A stretch of 64,000 bases of DNA, taken from contig NC_084944.1 of assembly GCF_958298935.1 (NCBI RefSeq), positions 18,445,679 to 18,509,678 on the forward strand, given 5' to 3'. The stretch comes from Phragmites australis. Taxonomy: Eukaryota > Streptophyta > Magnoliopsida > Poales > Poaceae. Made by a program: the position numbers and the translations under genes. Within the stretch, counting starts at the first letter, position 1. The number at the start of each line of letters is the position of its first letter. A model generated the notes under the pieces. That model was not told where the DNA came from, did not search any database, and saw only the letters and a list, made by a program, of their open reading frames with translations. This document shows, piece after piece, positions 53,800-64,000 of this stretch.

Positions 53800-56700
53800 G
53801 GTACTATGCCAAGGAGTGCCCCCAAGAAGAGACAACATCATGCTCCAATCAAGACCCTCACTCCAACACCAGGGCGCAATCCACACCAGTCATCGGCTCC
53901 CGCTCCTCAAGGACAACAGAACTATGTGAGAGGGTGTGTGAATCACGTCTCGGTGGAAGAAGCCCAGAATGCACTAGATATTGTGTTGGGTACCGTCCTC
54001 ATCAACTCTGCCCCTCGCCTCAGTTCTATTTGACTTCGGAGCTTCCCACTCCTTTGTTACCTCAGAATATGTGGCAAAACACAGTATAACAGTAACTGCC
54101 CTGAAGTACATTATGATAATAATCTCACCGGGAGGAGAAATGAGGTCCAAGCTAGTCTGCTTGAAAGTGAGGCTTATCCTAAGGGGGGTAGAATTTCAGA
54201 CCAACCTGATAGTTCTGATTAGAAGTCATAGATGTCATTCTTGGAATGGATTGGTTGGCCAAGTATCATGGAGTAATTGACTATGCACGAAGAGCCATTA
54301 CCCTAATTAATGGAGAAGGGGTTAAAGTTGAGTTCATAGCAGATACACCCGTGGTAGAAGAATGCCAGCTCAATCATGCCCAAGGGGTAGAATTGGAACA
54401 AGTCTAGATACTTTAGGAATTCCCGGATCTCTTTCCTGAAGAACTTCCGCGTATGCCACATGACAGAGTTATAGAGTTTGTCATCAACTTGGTACCCAGG
54501 ACAGCACCTATAGCAAAGAGGCCCTACAGGATGCCAGCCAATGACTTGGTAGAACTTAAGAAGCAGATCAAAGAGTTACAAGAGAAAGGTTTGATCAGAC
54601 CCAGTACCTCACCCTGGGGAGCCCCTGTACTCTTCGTTTAGAAGAAGGATGGGAGTCAAAGGATGTGTATAGATTACCAAGCCCTCAACAAAGTGACCAT
54701 CAAGAATAACTACCCTCTGCCCAGAATTGAAGACCTGCTTGATTAGTTGAAGGGAGCCTTTGTCTTCTCCAAGATAGATTTGAGGTCGGGATATCATCAG
54801 CTTAAGATCAAACCCTCTGACATACCCAAGACCACTTTCGTCACCTGCTATGGCCTTTATGAGTTTACTGTTATGTCCTTCAGATTGACCAATGCCCTAG
54901 CATATTTCATGAATCTGATGAACAAAGTATTCATCAGATTACTTCGACAAGTTTGTGTGGTGGTATTAGTAGACGATATCCTCGTCTACTCCTATGATGA
55001 AGAAGAGCATGATATGCACCTGAGGTTGGTGTTAGGAAAACTCATAAGCCACCAGTTGTATGCCAAGTTTAGCAAATACGAGTTCTGGATGGACAAGGTA
55101 CCCTTCCTCAGACACATATTGTTTGCCAAAGGAGTTGCTATAGATCCCAGTAAGGTGAAGGATGTTCTCAATTGGAAGCCACCCACGAGCATCACTGAGG
55201 TACGGAGTTTTCTTGGTTTAGCGGGATATTACCACTACTTTATCGAAGGATTCTCCAAAATAGTCAAGCCCCTCACAGAATTGCTGAAGAAGGAGAAAAA
55301 GTACCAGTGGATGTCCACCTGTGATGAAAGCTTTAAGGAGTTGAAAAGAAGGTTAACCTCAGCCCTAGTGTTGGTATTACCGGATATCCAAAGAAACTTT
55401 GACATCTACTGCGATGCTTCTCGCCAGGGACTTGGATGCATACTGATGCAAGAAGGAAAGGTTGTGGATTATGACTCTAGGAAACTCCGGAACCGTGAGA
55501 AAAATTGTCCCACCCATGACTTGGAATTGACCGCAGTAGTGCACGCCTTGAAGATCTGGAGACACTACCTCATCGGAAATAGGTGTGAGATATACACAGA
55601 TCATAAGAGCCTGAAGTATATCTTCACGCAGACGGATCTCAACCTGAGACAACGAAGATGGTTGGAAATGATCAAGGATTACGTCATAGGAATCCATTAC
55701 CATCCTGGGAAAGCCAATGTGGTTGTAGACGCCCTGATCCGGAAGTATACTACAACACCATCATGATTCAAGAAGCCCAACCAACCCTATATGAAGAGTT
55801 ACAGCGACTCAATATGGGGTTCATCACCGATGGAGGACCTATTGCCATGGAAATAGAGCCAACCCTGGATGAGGATATCTGTAAAGGGCAACTCGAGAAC
55901 AAAGGGATAAAAGAAATCATGCAGAACATCGAGGGAGGAAAGCCCAAGAGTTCGTCAAGGACGATAAGGGTATCATATGGTTTAAGAACTGCATTTGTGT
56001 ACCGAACCAGCAACACCTTAAGGACATCATCCTGAAAGAAGCCCATGAGACTGCGTACTCCATACACCCAGGTAGCACCAATATGTATCAAGACCTTAAC
56101 AAAAGATATTGGTGGCCCAGTATGAAGCGAGAGGTAGCTGAGTATTTCGCTCTTTATGACACCTGCTAGAGAGTCAAGGTAGAACACCAAAGACCAGCAG
56201 GACTACTCCAACCATTGAAAATCCCTGAGTGGAAGTGGGAAGAAATCGGAATTGATTTCATAGTTGGATTACCTCAGACTCGAGCTATATATGACTCCAT
56301 CTAGGTTGTAGTAGACCGCTTGACCAAGGTGGCCCACTTTATCCCAGTTATGAGCACCTACAAAGGAGATAACTCGTAAAACTATACATGTCACGGATAG
56401 TCTATTTACATTGAGTACCTAAGAAGATCATGTCCGACCGAGGAACCCAGTTCACCTCGAGATTCTGGCAGAAACTTCACGAATCTCTAGGCACCAGGCT
56501 CAACTTCAGCTCAGCTTACCACCCCAGACCGATGGATAGGCTGAGTGGGTTAACCAGATTTTGGAAGATATGTTGAGAGCTTGTACATTGCGAAACAACT
56601 CCAGCTGGGACTAGGATCTCCCCTACGTAGAGTTCTCATACAATAATAGCTATCAGGTGAGTTTGCAGATGGCACCCTTCGAGGCACTATACAAAAGAAA

Positions 56701-57293
56701 GTGAATGACACCCCTATACTGGTGAAAGATCGGAGAAGGACAAGTATTCGGGCCAGAAATTCTGAAGCAAGAAGAAGAACAAGTGAGAGTTATTCGAGAT
56801 CAGTTGAAGATTGCTCAGTCAAGGCAGAAAAGTTATGCTGACACTCGTCGTAGGGAACTAACCTTTGAAGTTGGAGATTTCGTATACCTAAAGGTATCAC
56901 CCATAAGAGGCCTACGTCAATTCAAGGTCAAGTTGGCACCAAGATATATTGGACCGTTCAAGGTGACAGCCATACGAGAAGTAGCCTACCAACTAGAGCT
57001 ACCACCCAACATGCCACTGTACACAATGTCTTCCACATATCGCAGTTGAAGAAGTGTCTACTGGTACCTAGAGAACAATTACCCCTAGAAGAAGTGGTGC
57101 CACATGGAAACCTCACGTATGAAGAATACCCGGTAAAGATTCTAGAGGTCACATAACAGGCAACACAGAGGAAGGTTACCTATATGTGTAAGGTGCAATG
57201 GAGCAATCATTCAGAATTAGAAGCAACTTGGGACCAAGAACAAGATCTAAAGGCAGAATTCCCACAATTATTCGAGGAACAACCCAAATATTG
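53800..57293 (+). pseudogene. pol of the Tekay-like element: protease, RT-RNase H, integrase, chromodomain (decayed)
   Basis: In order: protease remnant (LFDFGASHSFVTSEYV, about 54020); reverse transcriptase and RNase H in the longest surviving frame (54747-55766: [60 protein letters not shown]); integrase in fragments ([46 protein letters not shown]); the C-terminal region (RRRELTFEVGDFVYLKVSPIRG) and a chromodomain-like end (MCKVQWSNHSELEATWDQEQDL, 57180-57293). Stops and frameshifts are spread throughout. Domain order and chromodomain fit chromoviruses of the Del/Tekay type. Confidence 0.85.
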
Positions 57294-57325
57294 AGGACGA
57301 GATTCATCGTAAGGAGGGTAGTATT

Positions 57326-60245
57326 TGTAACATCCCAAAATCTTGTACAAAATAATTGAATCAAGTAAAGCAAATGATGATTAATTGGAAAAAGAAAAGC
57401 AAAAGAAACAAAATGAAAAACAACAAACCTCTCCTGGCCTCTCTCCTCTCTCATTCCCTCTCCCTCAACCCAATTTGGTCAAACAAAACCATCTTCCTCA
57501 CCCCCTCTCGGTCCGGCCCGCGCCCAGTCAGCTCCCTCTTCTTCTACGCCGCGTGCAGGCCGAGCCGCCTTGGGCCACCAATTGCATTGCACTTGCCTGC
57601 GCTAATGTCGGCCCGCTCATCCGCCGCGCTTGCCTAAACCCTCCTTCTCTCAAGCTCATGCCTGGCCCACCTGTCAGCGTCGTCCTTTTCCTTACGCTCC
57701 TCTTCCTTTTTCCCCACGCTGTAAACAGTCCGGAAACTGCGTCAATCCCGCACCGAGTTAAGGAAGAAGATCGCCGCGCGACATTGAATTTGGAAACCGC
57801 GACCAAGGAAAAGGAAAGAGGATCAATTGCTGTCGGGATTGAAGCACATGAAGATGGAAATAGCATCACAGATTTATCGTTGACTGCCGAGCTGTACCCG
57901 ATCTCGACTTCTCTCCCGCGTATAAATATCCCCCGCCAAACCTCCCTCCCTAGCACCCCAAGCCACTCACATTGTTTTCCCTCGAGCCCTAGCGCTAGAG
58001 CGCCGCCCGAGATCCCCAGTGCCACCGTCGAGCCTCTATCGCCGGCCTTCTCCGTCACCTGGCCACTCCACCGCTCCCCGGCGCCGACGTGTCCCTCAAA
58101 TGAGTTCGCCATTGCTCCCTCGTCCTATTCCGCCGCTCGCTATTGAAGACCGGCCACCGGAGCTCAACTTCGGTGACCTGCTGAGCCCGCGCCGCTGCCC
58201 TGAGCTCGCCATCGACCTGTTCTGTGCCGGAGCCAAGGTATGTTCAATCCTCATTGTCCGATTGCCCATCAACGACCGTGATAAAAAGCCTCTCGTACCG
58301 ATTCTCCCCGACCAGTTAGCGTCCATGTAGGATGGCCTCGTCAGGCCCTTAATCCGACGTGGCGAGGCCACACTGGCCCTCTGTCCTACGTAGCACACAA
58401 CGTCAGTTCCCTTTTTTCTTCTTTTTCTTTATTTCTGATGCTTTTAGGCTATTGTAATAAATACCTTTTCCCGTGTAAGAATAATTCATAAATTTGGATA
58501 AAAAGGAAAATAAGGCTTTCTAAATAATAAAAATTATGAAAAAAATTAATTAATTTTTAAATAATAGTTTTAATGTTTAAATAGGTTTTCTTTAATGTTT
58601 TTAATTTTGGAAAAATGGGAAATAATTATGATAAATCATAAAATAGGTTTTTCTTTAGTAAAATAATTTGGAAAAATCTATTTTAATTCTTTTTAGTGTA
58701 ATTTAGTTCCTAAAAACATTTTAAATTCCTAAAAATTGCTAGAAAATCCCAAAAAATCCTTGAAAACATTAGGAGCCTCCAAAAAATCCCAGGAAAATTC
58801 CTACACCTTTGTTTCATCCTTCCAAAGCCATATCTACATCATTGCAACTTTGATCTAATCGGTTCCTTCGCCGATAATTCACCAAAAATCATAAAAATAA
58901 TAAATTTAGTTGTTTGTTGTGATTTTGGCTCTTTCTTGGTTCTTGGTATTTATTGCCTTATTTTTTTTGTGATTAGATGCCGATGTCGAGGAGAAGAAAT
59001 TTGCAGGTTTCCAGGACTAGGAGTTCGAGGATCCTGCTGAGTACCAGGGTGAAGGCAAGTTGTCCTTGATGCATTTTGATCCTAAGTTTCTAAATGTTTT
59101 TGATTTATAAAGTTGCATGCTTATAGTTGTGGTCCGGAAACCCAAGATAGGCTATACCTTAGTTTCTCCACATCTACTTGGTCACCTCGTTTTTGGTGGG
59201 TTCAAAGGTAGTATTGCTTAGCCATCTTTGGGAATACACTTGGTATAATAATTTTGATAATGGTTTTATGCAACAAGATAAAATTGTGTTTTTAGCAACA
59301 TGAACTAGGGAATTGGGCAAGAGGTTAGGTTGTATGCCAAGGGAAGGTGGATAGTAGTCTTGCTCAATTCGATTAAGTCTCTCCCCACATAGTGTAGACG
59401 AGGTGGTGAAATGAGGAACAAATGGAATTTCCTAGGACCCATATGGCGCAATAGGGGCCTTCCGTTGTTGAGGATATTTGTGTCACACGGCAGTGAAACC
59501 TTAGCAGGTAGACACTTGTTGGGAGAAACTTTGTAATTGGCTTGCAGTGGTCAACTCGATGCACACCTCATAAGTATGTAAGGTACTGACGGGTACCGGC
59601 AAAAGAGTCTGATCATGTATTTTGGGTAAAGTATACGACCTCTGCAGAGTGTAAAATTGATTAATCAACCGTACTCACGGGCATGAGCGGTGAGGAATGC
59701 CACACTTGATTAGAATACACTGTTTTTGGGTAATTTTATGTTGATGGTTCATTCATGGTTGTGATAACTATGTTTGAGATGGTCAACTTCGGTTGACGTA
59801 GTCAAGAAGGTTATTCTTGAGGTTATTTACTTTCAACATTTACTTTCGCTTTTATCAATTGTTTTTATTAAATTTTTCTTTTATACAAATAAGTCCATGT
59901 AAACTTTATTATTATGAAAGCCTTCATTACATCTTTTATCATAACTTGCGGAGTACGAGATGTACTGACACTTGCTATAACCGCACTGCTCAGTTAGGGA
60001 AGATTCTAAGGATTACTAAGTGGTACTCTACATCGACTGCCTGTGGGAATGGGAGATTAAGAAGACTACGCTAGCTTCGGTGTTTATTTGCTTCCTAACC
60101 CTCAAAGGTCCTTTCTGTAAGTAATCATGTTAAGTTATGACATTATGTTTTGTTTATCATCTATGAAGTCCCTATATATTGAGATGAATTATTATTGACT
60201 CAATATATAGTATAGATATTGGTCTATCCTTAGACCGATCCGACA
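57326..60245 (+). repeat. 3' LTR of the Tekay-like element (2920 bp)
   Basis: It starts TGTAACATCCC after a purine-rich AAGGAGGGTAG tract and ends CCGATCCGACA. It is uninterrupted at the site where the 5' LTR has the Helitron. Short open frames at 57385-58330 lie around the TATA region and are LTR sequence, not genes. Confidence 0.88.
57921..57928 (+). promoter_or_regulatory. TATA box of the Tekay-like 3' LTR
   Basis: CGCGTATAAATATCCCCC corresponds to the 5' LTR box at 47332. It could drive readthrough transcription to the right. Confidence 0.6.
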
Positions 60246-60475
60246 CATGGGGTGCCATCGTTGTGGAAGATGTGGCACTAAAAGGAGCTGAGGCGGGGGC
60301 AGTCGAGGAAGAGGTGCTGGGCGGTTTCCTCCTCGTCGGGGCACCAAAGGCAGAAGAGGATCCAAAAGAAAAGCTTCACCTTCATGGGAGCGAGTGTTGA
60401 CGTCGTAGTGCTACGGCCCGTCAGTAGCTTGAGGGTGATCCGAATCAACTGACCTCTTAAAACCTCCTGTTCCAC
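60246..60475 (-). pseudogene. LINE zf-RVT domain fragment
   Basis: The minus strand encodes LAPMKVKLFFWILF, CPDEEETAQHLFLDCPRLSSFW, the conserved end of plant LINE ORF2 proteins. The piece between these motifs is shorter than usual, so an internal deletion is likely. It is cut by the Tekay-like element's right border. Confidence 0.65.
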
Positions 60476-60828
60476 ACATAAAAAATTAATTGTCTATGTG
60501 CTCTGATTTTGCCAGGTCAAGATGCATTTGATTCCATAGGAAGATGCATTTTAGTTTCCAAGTCACCAGTTGAACGACTTTTTATTTCTTCTCCTCTTTC
60601 TTTAGTATTTACAACAATTCCAGCCCAAGTAGCATGATAGTATGAAAGCCCACCGGTCCTAGCTGCAAATTATTCAGAAAGGACATAAACCACATGGCAA
60701 TCAGTATCCTACTGGTAAAGTGAAATTCAACTGATATTACACCGAAGGCGTTGATCAAAATCACGGGAGGAAGTCTTTCGGCTGAGGTTGTATAGAACGA
60801 GCTACAACAGGGAGACGGCAAATGGGAG
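60476..60828. other. No gene seen; patch similar to the kinase upstream region
   Basis: CTAGCTGCAAATTATTCAGAAAGGACATAAACCACATGGCAATCAG near 60660 resembles 28771-28812. Confidence 0.35.
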
Positions 60829-62874
60829 GTGACTCCACAGGGAGACGGCAATTATCTTGTGGCCTTCTCGTCAGGAGAAGAGCTTCATAAGATGGTTGAC
60901 ATTGAGTTTCGTATGAAAGCCCACGGTGTTACCTTGGTGATGAATGAATGGACATCATTGGATGATCCTAGGTCGTCTTTTCAATTGGATAAGGTGTGGG
61001 TTCACGTCGCCAAGGTGCCGTCTGTGCTTCATCATTACCTCGGTATTTGGGCCATCGGCACAATGGCACAATACTCGGCGCACCACAATAAGTCAATATG
61101 AAGTGCTTAAGGAGGAGAGGAATAGTTCATCTCCAAGTTGCGATGATGGATGCAAATTTGCTCCTGGTCAGGTCGGATGTTATTTACGGAATTGATGGAT
61201 ATGATATAACTTTCCTTGTGAACCATCCGATTTTCAGTGGATGATGATCTGCTCCATCTGTAGGGCGGAGAGCTGGATTTCAACGATGACGACTCCTGGA
61301 GGAGGATGAAAATCCGGGACAGCAGGACAACCTGAGCAAAAAAAAAAAAAAAAAAAAATCACCATCTAACAATAATACAAAGCAAACATACAATGCTCCT
61401 GACTCGATGCAGGTAGATGCCGAGGTTTCGAAGCGGAACCTTGTGGCGATGACACCAACATCAGGTGCTGGCCGGGGTGACCACATCTCATCGCGGTCAC
61501 TCCATTCAACCCAAAGAAGAGCCCTGCTGGCGTGTGCAGCAATGGCGCCGTGCGATTGGGCTGGGGGTTCATGGCTTCGTCTGGCTCCGAGCAGAGCAGG
61601 CTGGGCACGTCAAAACCAACTGACCACCGGCCTGCAAGATGCCGGAGCCTGAGAAGGTGGAACATGCGGTGGAAGGACGTGGCCGTTGCCGTTGCTTCGG
61701 ACAAGGGCACCCTCAACTTCAGGGACAGTACTGTCATGGACTCATGGCAGTGGCGACGGTCCTTCGACTGCGGTGCAAGCCGGGGTTCTCGAGCCCCTGG
61801 CTTCTTCTTCGTTCGGTCCCATGGTGCTACCCACTGAGAGGTCTGCTAATGAATCGGACCACTGCCAGATACAACTTCAAGAGCTGCCTAAAGACAGAAC
61901 GGAGGTGCATCATCATGCGCTTGCCATGACTGGTGAGGATGAGTACTCTGCAGGTCAGGCGGATACTGGCAAGCCATTGGCCTGCATCTACAGATCACTG
62001 GGAGGCTCTGGTGGAGACCAAACGAAGGCTTCCATGGATGAGGTGGCGCTGCACTTGGCGGGCGGGGAATCATATTCACTGGCTGTCCCTTTGCTTGGCG
62101 TGGCTGTTGTCAAGGATGCAGCATAACGCAATGGGGGCGACGCGGCTGACACCAGAACACACTGGGTGAGACATGGGTGGTGTGCCGATCAGGTTCGGGA
62201 GCTCAGGAACGGGAGAAGCAAGACGTTGTCTTCAACTTCTGAGCTCCGTCGCAGTAATGAACGTACGGCACCTGCCCCTGGCACTAGTGGAGTGGCGGCT
62301 ACGGATGAGGAGTCGCTAACTCGCGAAATGCGACTCACTGCCGCCAGGAACCTAGATGGCCCAGTTCTGAGCACACCGACGGGAAACGGCAACAAGGTAC
62401 GGGATGTACGTTCCTACAGAAGGCAATACAGACAAGGTCACCTGCAAATATGCGTCATCGACATTGCATTACGCCACATCCATTTCGTCAATAGGTATGT
62501 CTGTGGATACCTCTCTTTATATTTGTTCCTCCTCTAATGATCGCATCCTGACCAACATTTCAAATATTGGAGTAAAAATGGGTAGTAATGATGAGGATAT
62601 ATTACCGTCCATAAAGATGCTTAATAACATGGAAAACGACAATGCGAAAGAGACATCCAAAAACACCAAACAAAGTAAGAGTAATAAAGAAGTTGTAGGA
62701 ACGGCTGAAAGTAGTGCGGATGAGTCGGATTCAAATACATTTGGTTCACTATTATCCCACTTAACAAAAGAACAGTGTTTTCAGCCTGATGAACAGTGTT
62801 TTCAGCAGAATCCCTTCTACTCGTTGGATCTTTTAGTCATCTCAGCAGATACTTTAAAAAATTATCCTCTATAA
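60829..62874 (+). pseudogene. LINE ORF1-like (DUF4283) protein remnant
   Basis: The first part encodes GDGNYLVAFSSGEELHKMVDIEF and SSFQLDKVWVHVAKVPSVLHHYLGIWAIGT, and continues in another frame (RRGIVHLQVAMMDANLLLVRSDVIYGIDGYD). This is the DUF4283 region found in plant LINE ORF1 and related proteins. The middle (61.2-62.4 kb) is frameshifted. The last part (62404-62874) has SSNDRILTNISNIGVKMGSN and KMLNNMENDNAKE, similar in style to the end of ORF1 in the LINE at 17-24 kb (EISSHVSALGVSMGNN). No ORF2 follows in the window. It is dead as a reading frame. Confidence 0.55.
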
Positions 62875-63185
62875 CACTATTACAGTATCCCCTAACACTA
62901 TTACAACATATCTTATTTTTTCTATCTACAACAGCTACCCTATTTCCTACATTCCATTACTCTAATATTTCTTTCGGACCCACAGTCATCATCTGTGAAC
63001 AGTATTGAGGGAGGAGAGAGGGGTTGCAAATTTGGAGGACGTGTTTCTCTCTCCGCTTCGCTGTATTGCCTGATATAGTTCATGCTGGAGAGCGAAACCG
63101 ATCTCCCCGATCGGCAAATGTTGGTGCTACAGGGTTTTGCGGGCACTGCAGCAGTAGAAAGCAATCTTGCTGGAGATGGCCTTAG
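62836..63185. mobile_element. MITE-like insertion, tentative
   Basis: The left end contains GTCATCTCAGCAGATACTTTAA and the right end, reversed, TAAGGCCATCTCCAGCAAG, a partial inverted match (CATCTC-AGCA). The AT-rich interior with CTATAACACTATTACAG phrases is typical of small grass elements. No TSD was fixed. Confidence 0.35.
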
Positions 63186-63189
63186 TGTT

Positions 63190-64000
63190 CACAAATAATT
63201 TTGGGGATGTTCTTTCATCTAATGATTTTGATTTGGACTAACTGAAAATAGAGTTGGAGATATGTGTTTGCTTGTCTTATGATGTGTAGATGATGGATGC
63301 AACTTGGCGGTCGATGGCGGGATGATCGAGGCTAAGCGGGGTATTTGGTGTCGATCAATCAAGGAGGTCAGGCGGAGTCAAGGGTGATTCTAGTTGTATA
63401 TGTAGAGGTCAAGCAAAGCATGGAAGATGGATATAGATAGCGTGTTGACAAAGTCAAGAGAAAAGGATACCGGTGCAAGTAACAAGGCGATCCGAGGGAT
63501 CAAAAACGGGAGAGACTTGCCGGTGGTCAAGGTTGCAAGACGAAGTACATGCGTCGACATCGGAGTGCTTGCTCAAGGTGTGAGTAAGTGGTGGTGAGTC
63601 ACGCTTTTAGAAGTGTGCAAGAGGTTTCGCGGTTTGGTCTCAAAACTATGGGAAGACTGGAGGTGTGCATGGCATCATCGTGAAGCTTGTATCGAGGCGA
63701 AGCTAAGTCATAAAAAAGCCACGGCCATCCGATGGATGGAGGAGAAAATGAACCAAAATACTCTCGGTGATAGGTAGGAGTATACTAAAGGGAAGAGTAT
63801 TTTGGGACCAAGAAAACTTGGCAGCCAAGGAAGCTCCTAAAAGCTATAAATAGAGGGGTAGGGTTGTTGGAAGAGGGTGAGCCAGCTATTTGAGAGCTTT
63901 GTGCTAGGATTTTAGAGGAGAGGGTGATGATTGCTTAGCCCATGTATAGGTGAGAGTTTTTGAGAGTGCAAAAATCTTGTAATCTGCTGAAAATAGGGTT
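63190..64000 (+). mobile_element. LTR-like sequence running off the window
   Basis: No gene. A strong TATA box (AAGCTATAAATAGAGGGG, 63845-63852) follows about 650 bp of non-coding U3-like sequence, and no frame starts after it. This looks like the promoter half of a retrotransposon LTR on the plus strand; the rest is outside the window. Confidence 0.45.

Larger units (their letters stand above)
46735..60245 (+). mobile_element. Old Ty3/gypsy chromovirus, Del/Tekay-like, with long LTRs
   Basis: Two LTRs of about 2.9 kb (46735-51794 including a nested Helitron; 57326-60245) bound a 5.5-kb internal part on the plus strand: primer-binding site, an extra frame, gag, protease, RT-RNase H, integrase and chromodomain, all decayed. 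The flanks are CGCGG (46730-46734) and CATGG (60246-60250), which differ by two transitions at the two CpG sites and are probably the original TSD. LTRs have diverged by more than 10% by eye, far more than the Reina-like pair. Confidence 0.85.

Noticed and set aside
57385..58330. Frames of 93-253 aa around the TATA box of the Tekay LTRs (also 47067-47336)
   Set aside because: They occur at the same place in both LTRs with shifted frames, so they are LTR sequence rather than genes.
46735..60245. Reading the two 2.9-kb repeats as a segmental duplication
   Set aside because: TG...CA ends, primer-binding site, polypurine tract and gag-pol between them show that they are LTRs.

Overview
The window looks like nuclear DNA of a grass. 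Most of it is layered transposable elements of typical grass families, and only one clearly intact host gene is present. No rRNA, tRNA, CRISPR or prokaryotic signal was seen. The species is not identifiable from the sequence alone; the element mix (Ty3 chromoviruses, plant L1 and RTE LINEs, hAT, Helitron, Stowaway-like MITEs) and an MIK2-type LRR receptor kinase fit Poaceae.

1-17 kb: a cluster of minus-strand hAT-derived genes of the BED/DUF659/hAT-dimerisation class. The left edge holds a decayed BED zinc-finger exon. A direct duplication follows: a broken copy A (about 2.64-6.03 kb) and a copy B (9.63-11.85 kb) with an open spliced frame but a substituted catalytic position. Solo LTRs with 5-bp target-site duplications (TSDs) sit inside copy A (4148-5429) and upstream of it (6746-7659). 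An RTE LINE fragment with a 16-bp TSD sits in the intron of copy B. A second kind of hAT (15.9-16.9 kb) lies between two copies of a 200-bp sequence.

17.5-24.7 kb: a near full-length L1-type LINE with a 22-23 bp TSD ending in a G run. Its ORF2 (1223 aa) is intact. Its ORF1 carries two in-frame TAG codons and overlaps ORF2 by ATGA.

24.7-34.9 kb: mostly unassigned DNA around a two-exon LRR receptor-like kinase gene (29532-33321).

34.97-41.83 kb: a PPR pseudogene split by a complete Ty3 Reina-like element (35061-40929; identical-length LTRs, TSD CGCAC). 42-46.7 kb: hairpin-rich repeats, two Helitron 3' termini, a solo LTR, a Stowaway-like MITE and a LINE tail.

46.7-60.2 kb: an old Ty3 Del/Tekay-like chromovirus with LTRs of about 2.9 kb. 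Its 5' LTR is interrupted by a 2167-bp Helitron (49216-51382) whose borders can be read exactly against the empty site in the 3' LTR. This Helitron carries fragments of two unrelated host genes, a papain-type protease and a DnaJ J-domain protein. 60.2-64 kb: LINE remnants, a MITE-like element and an LTR-like end running off the window.
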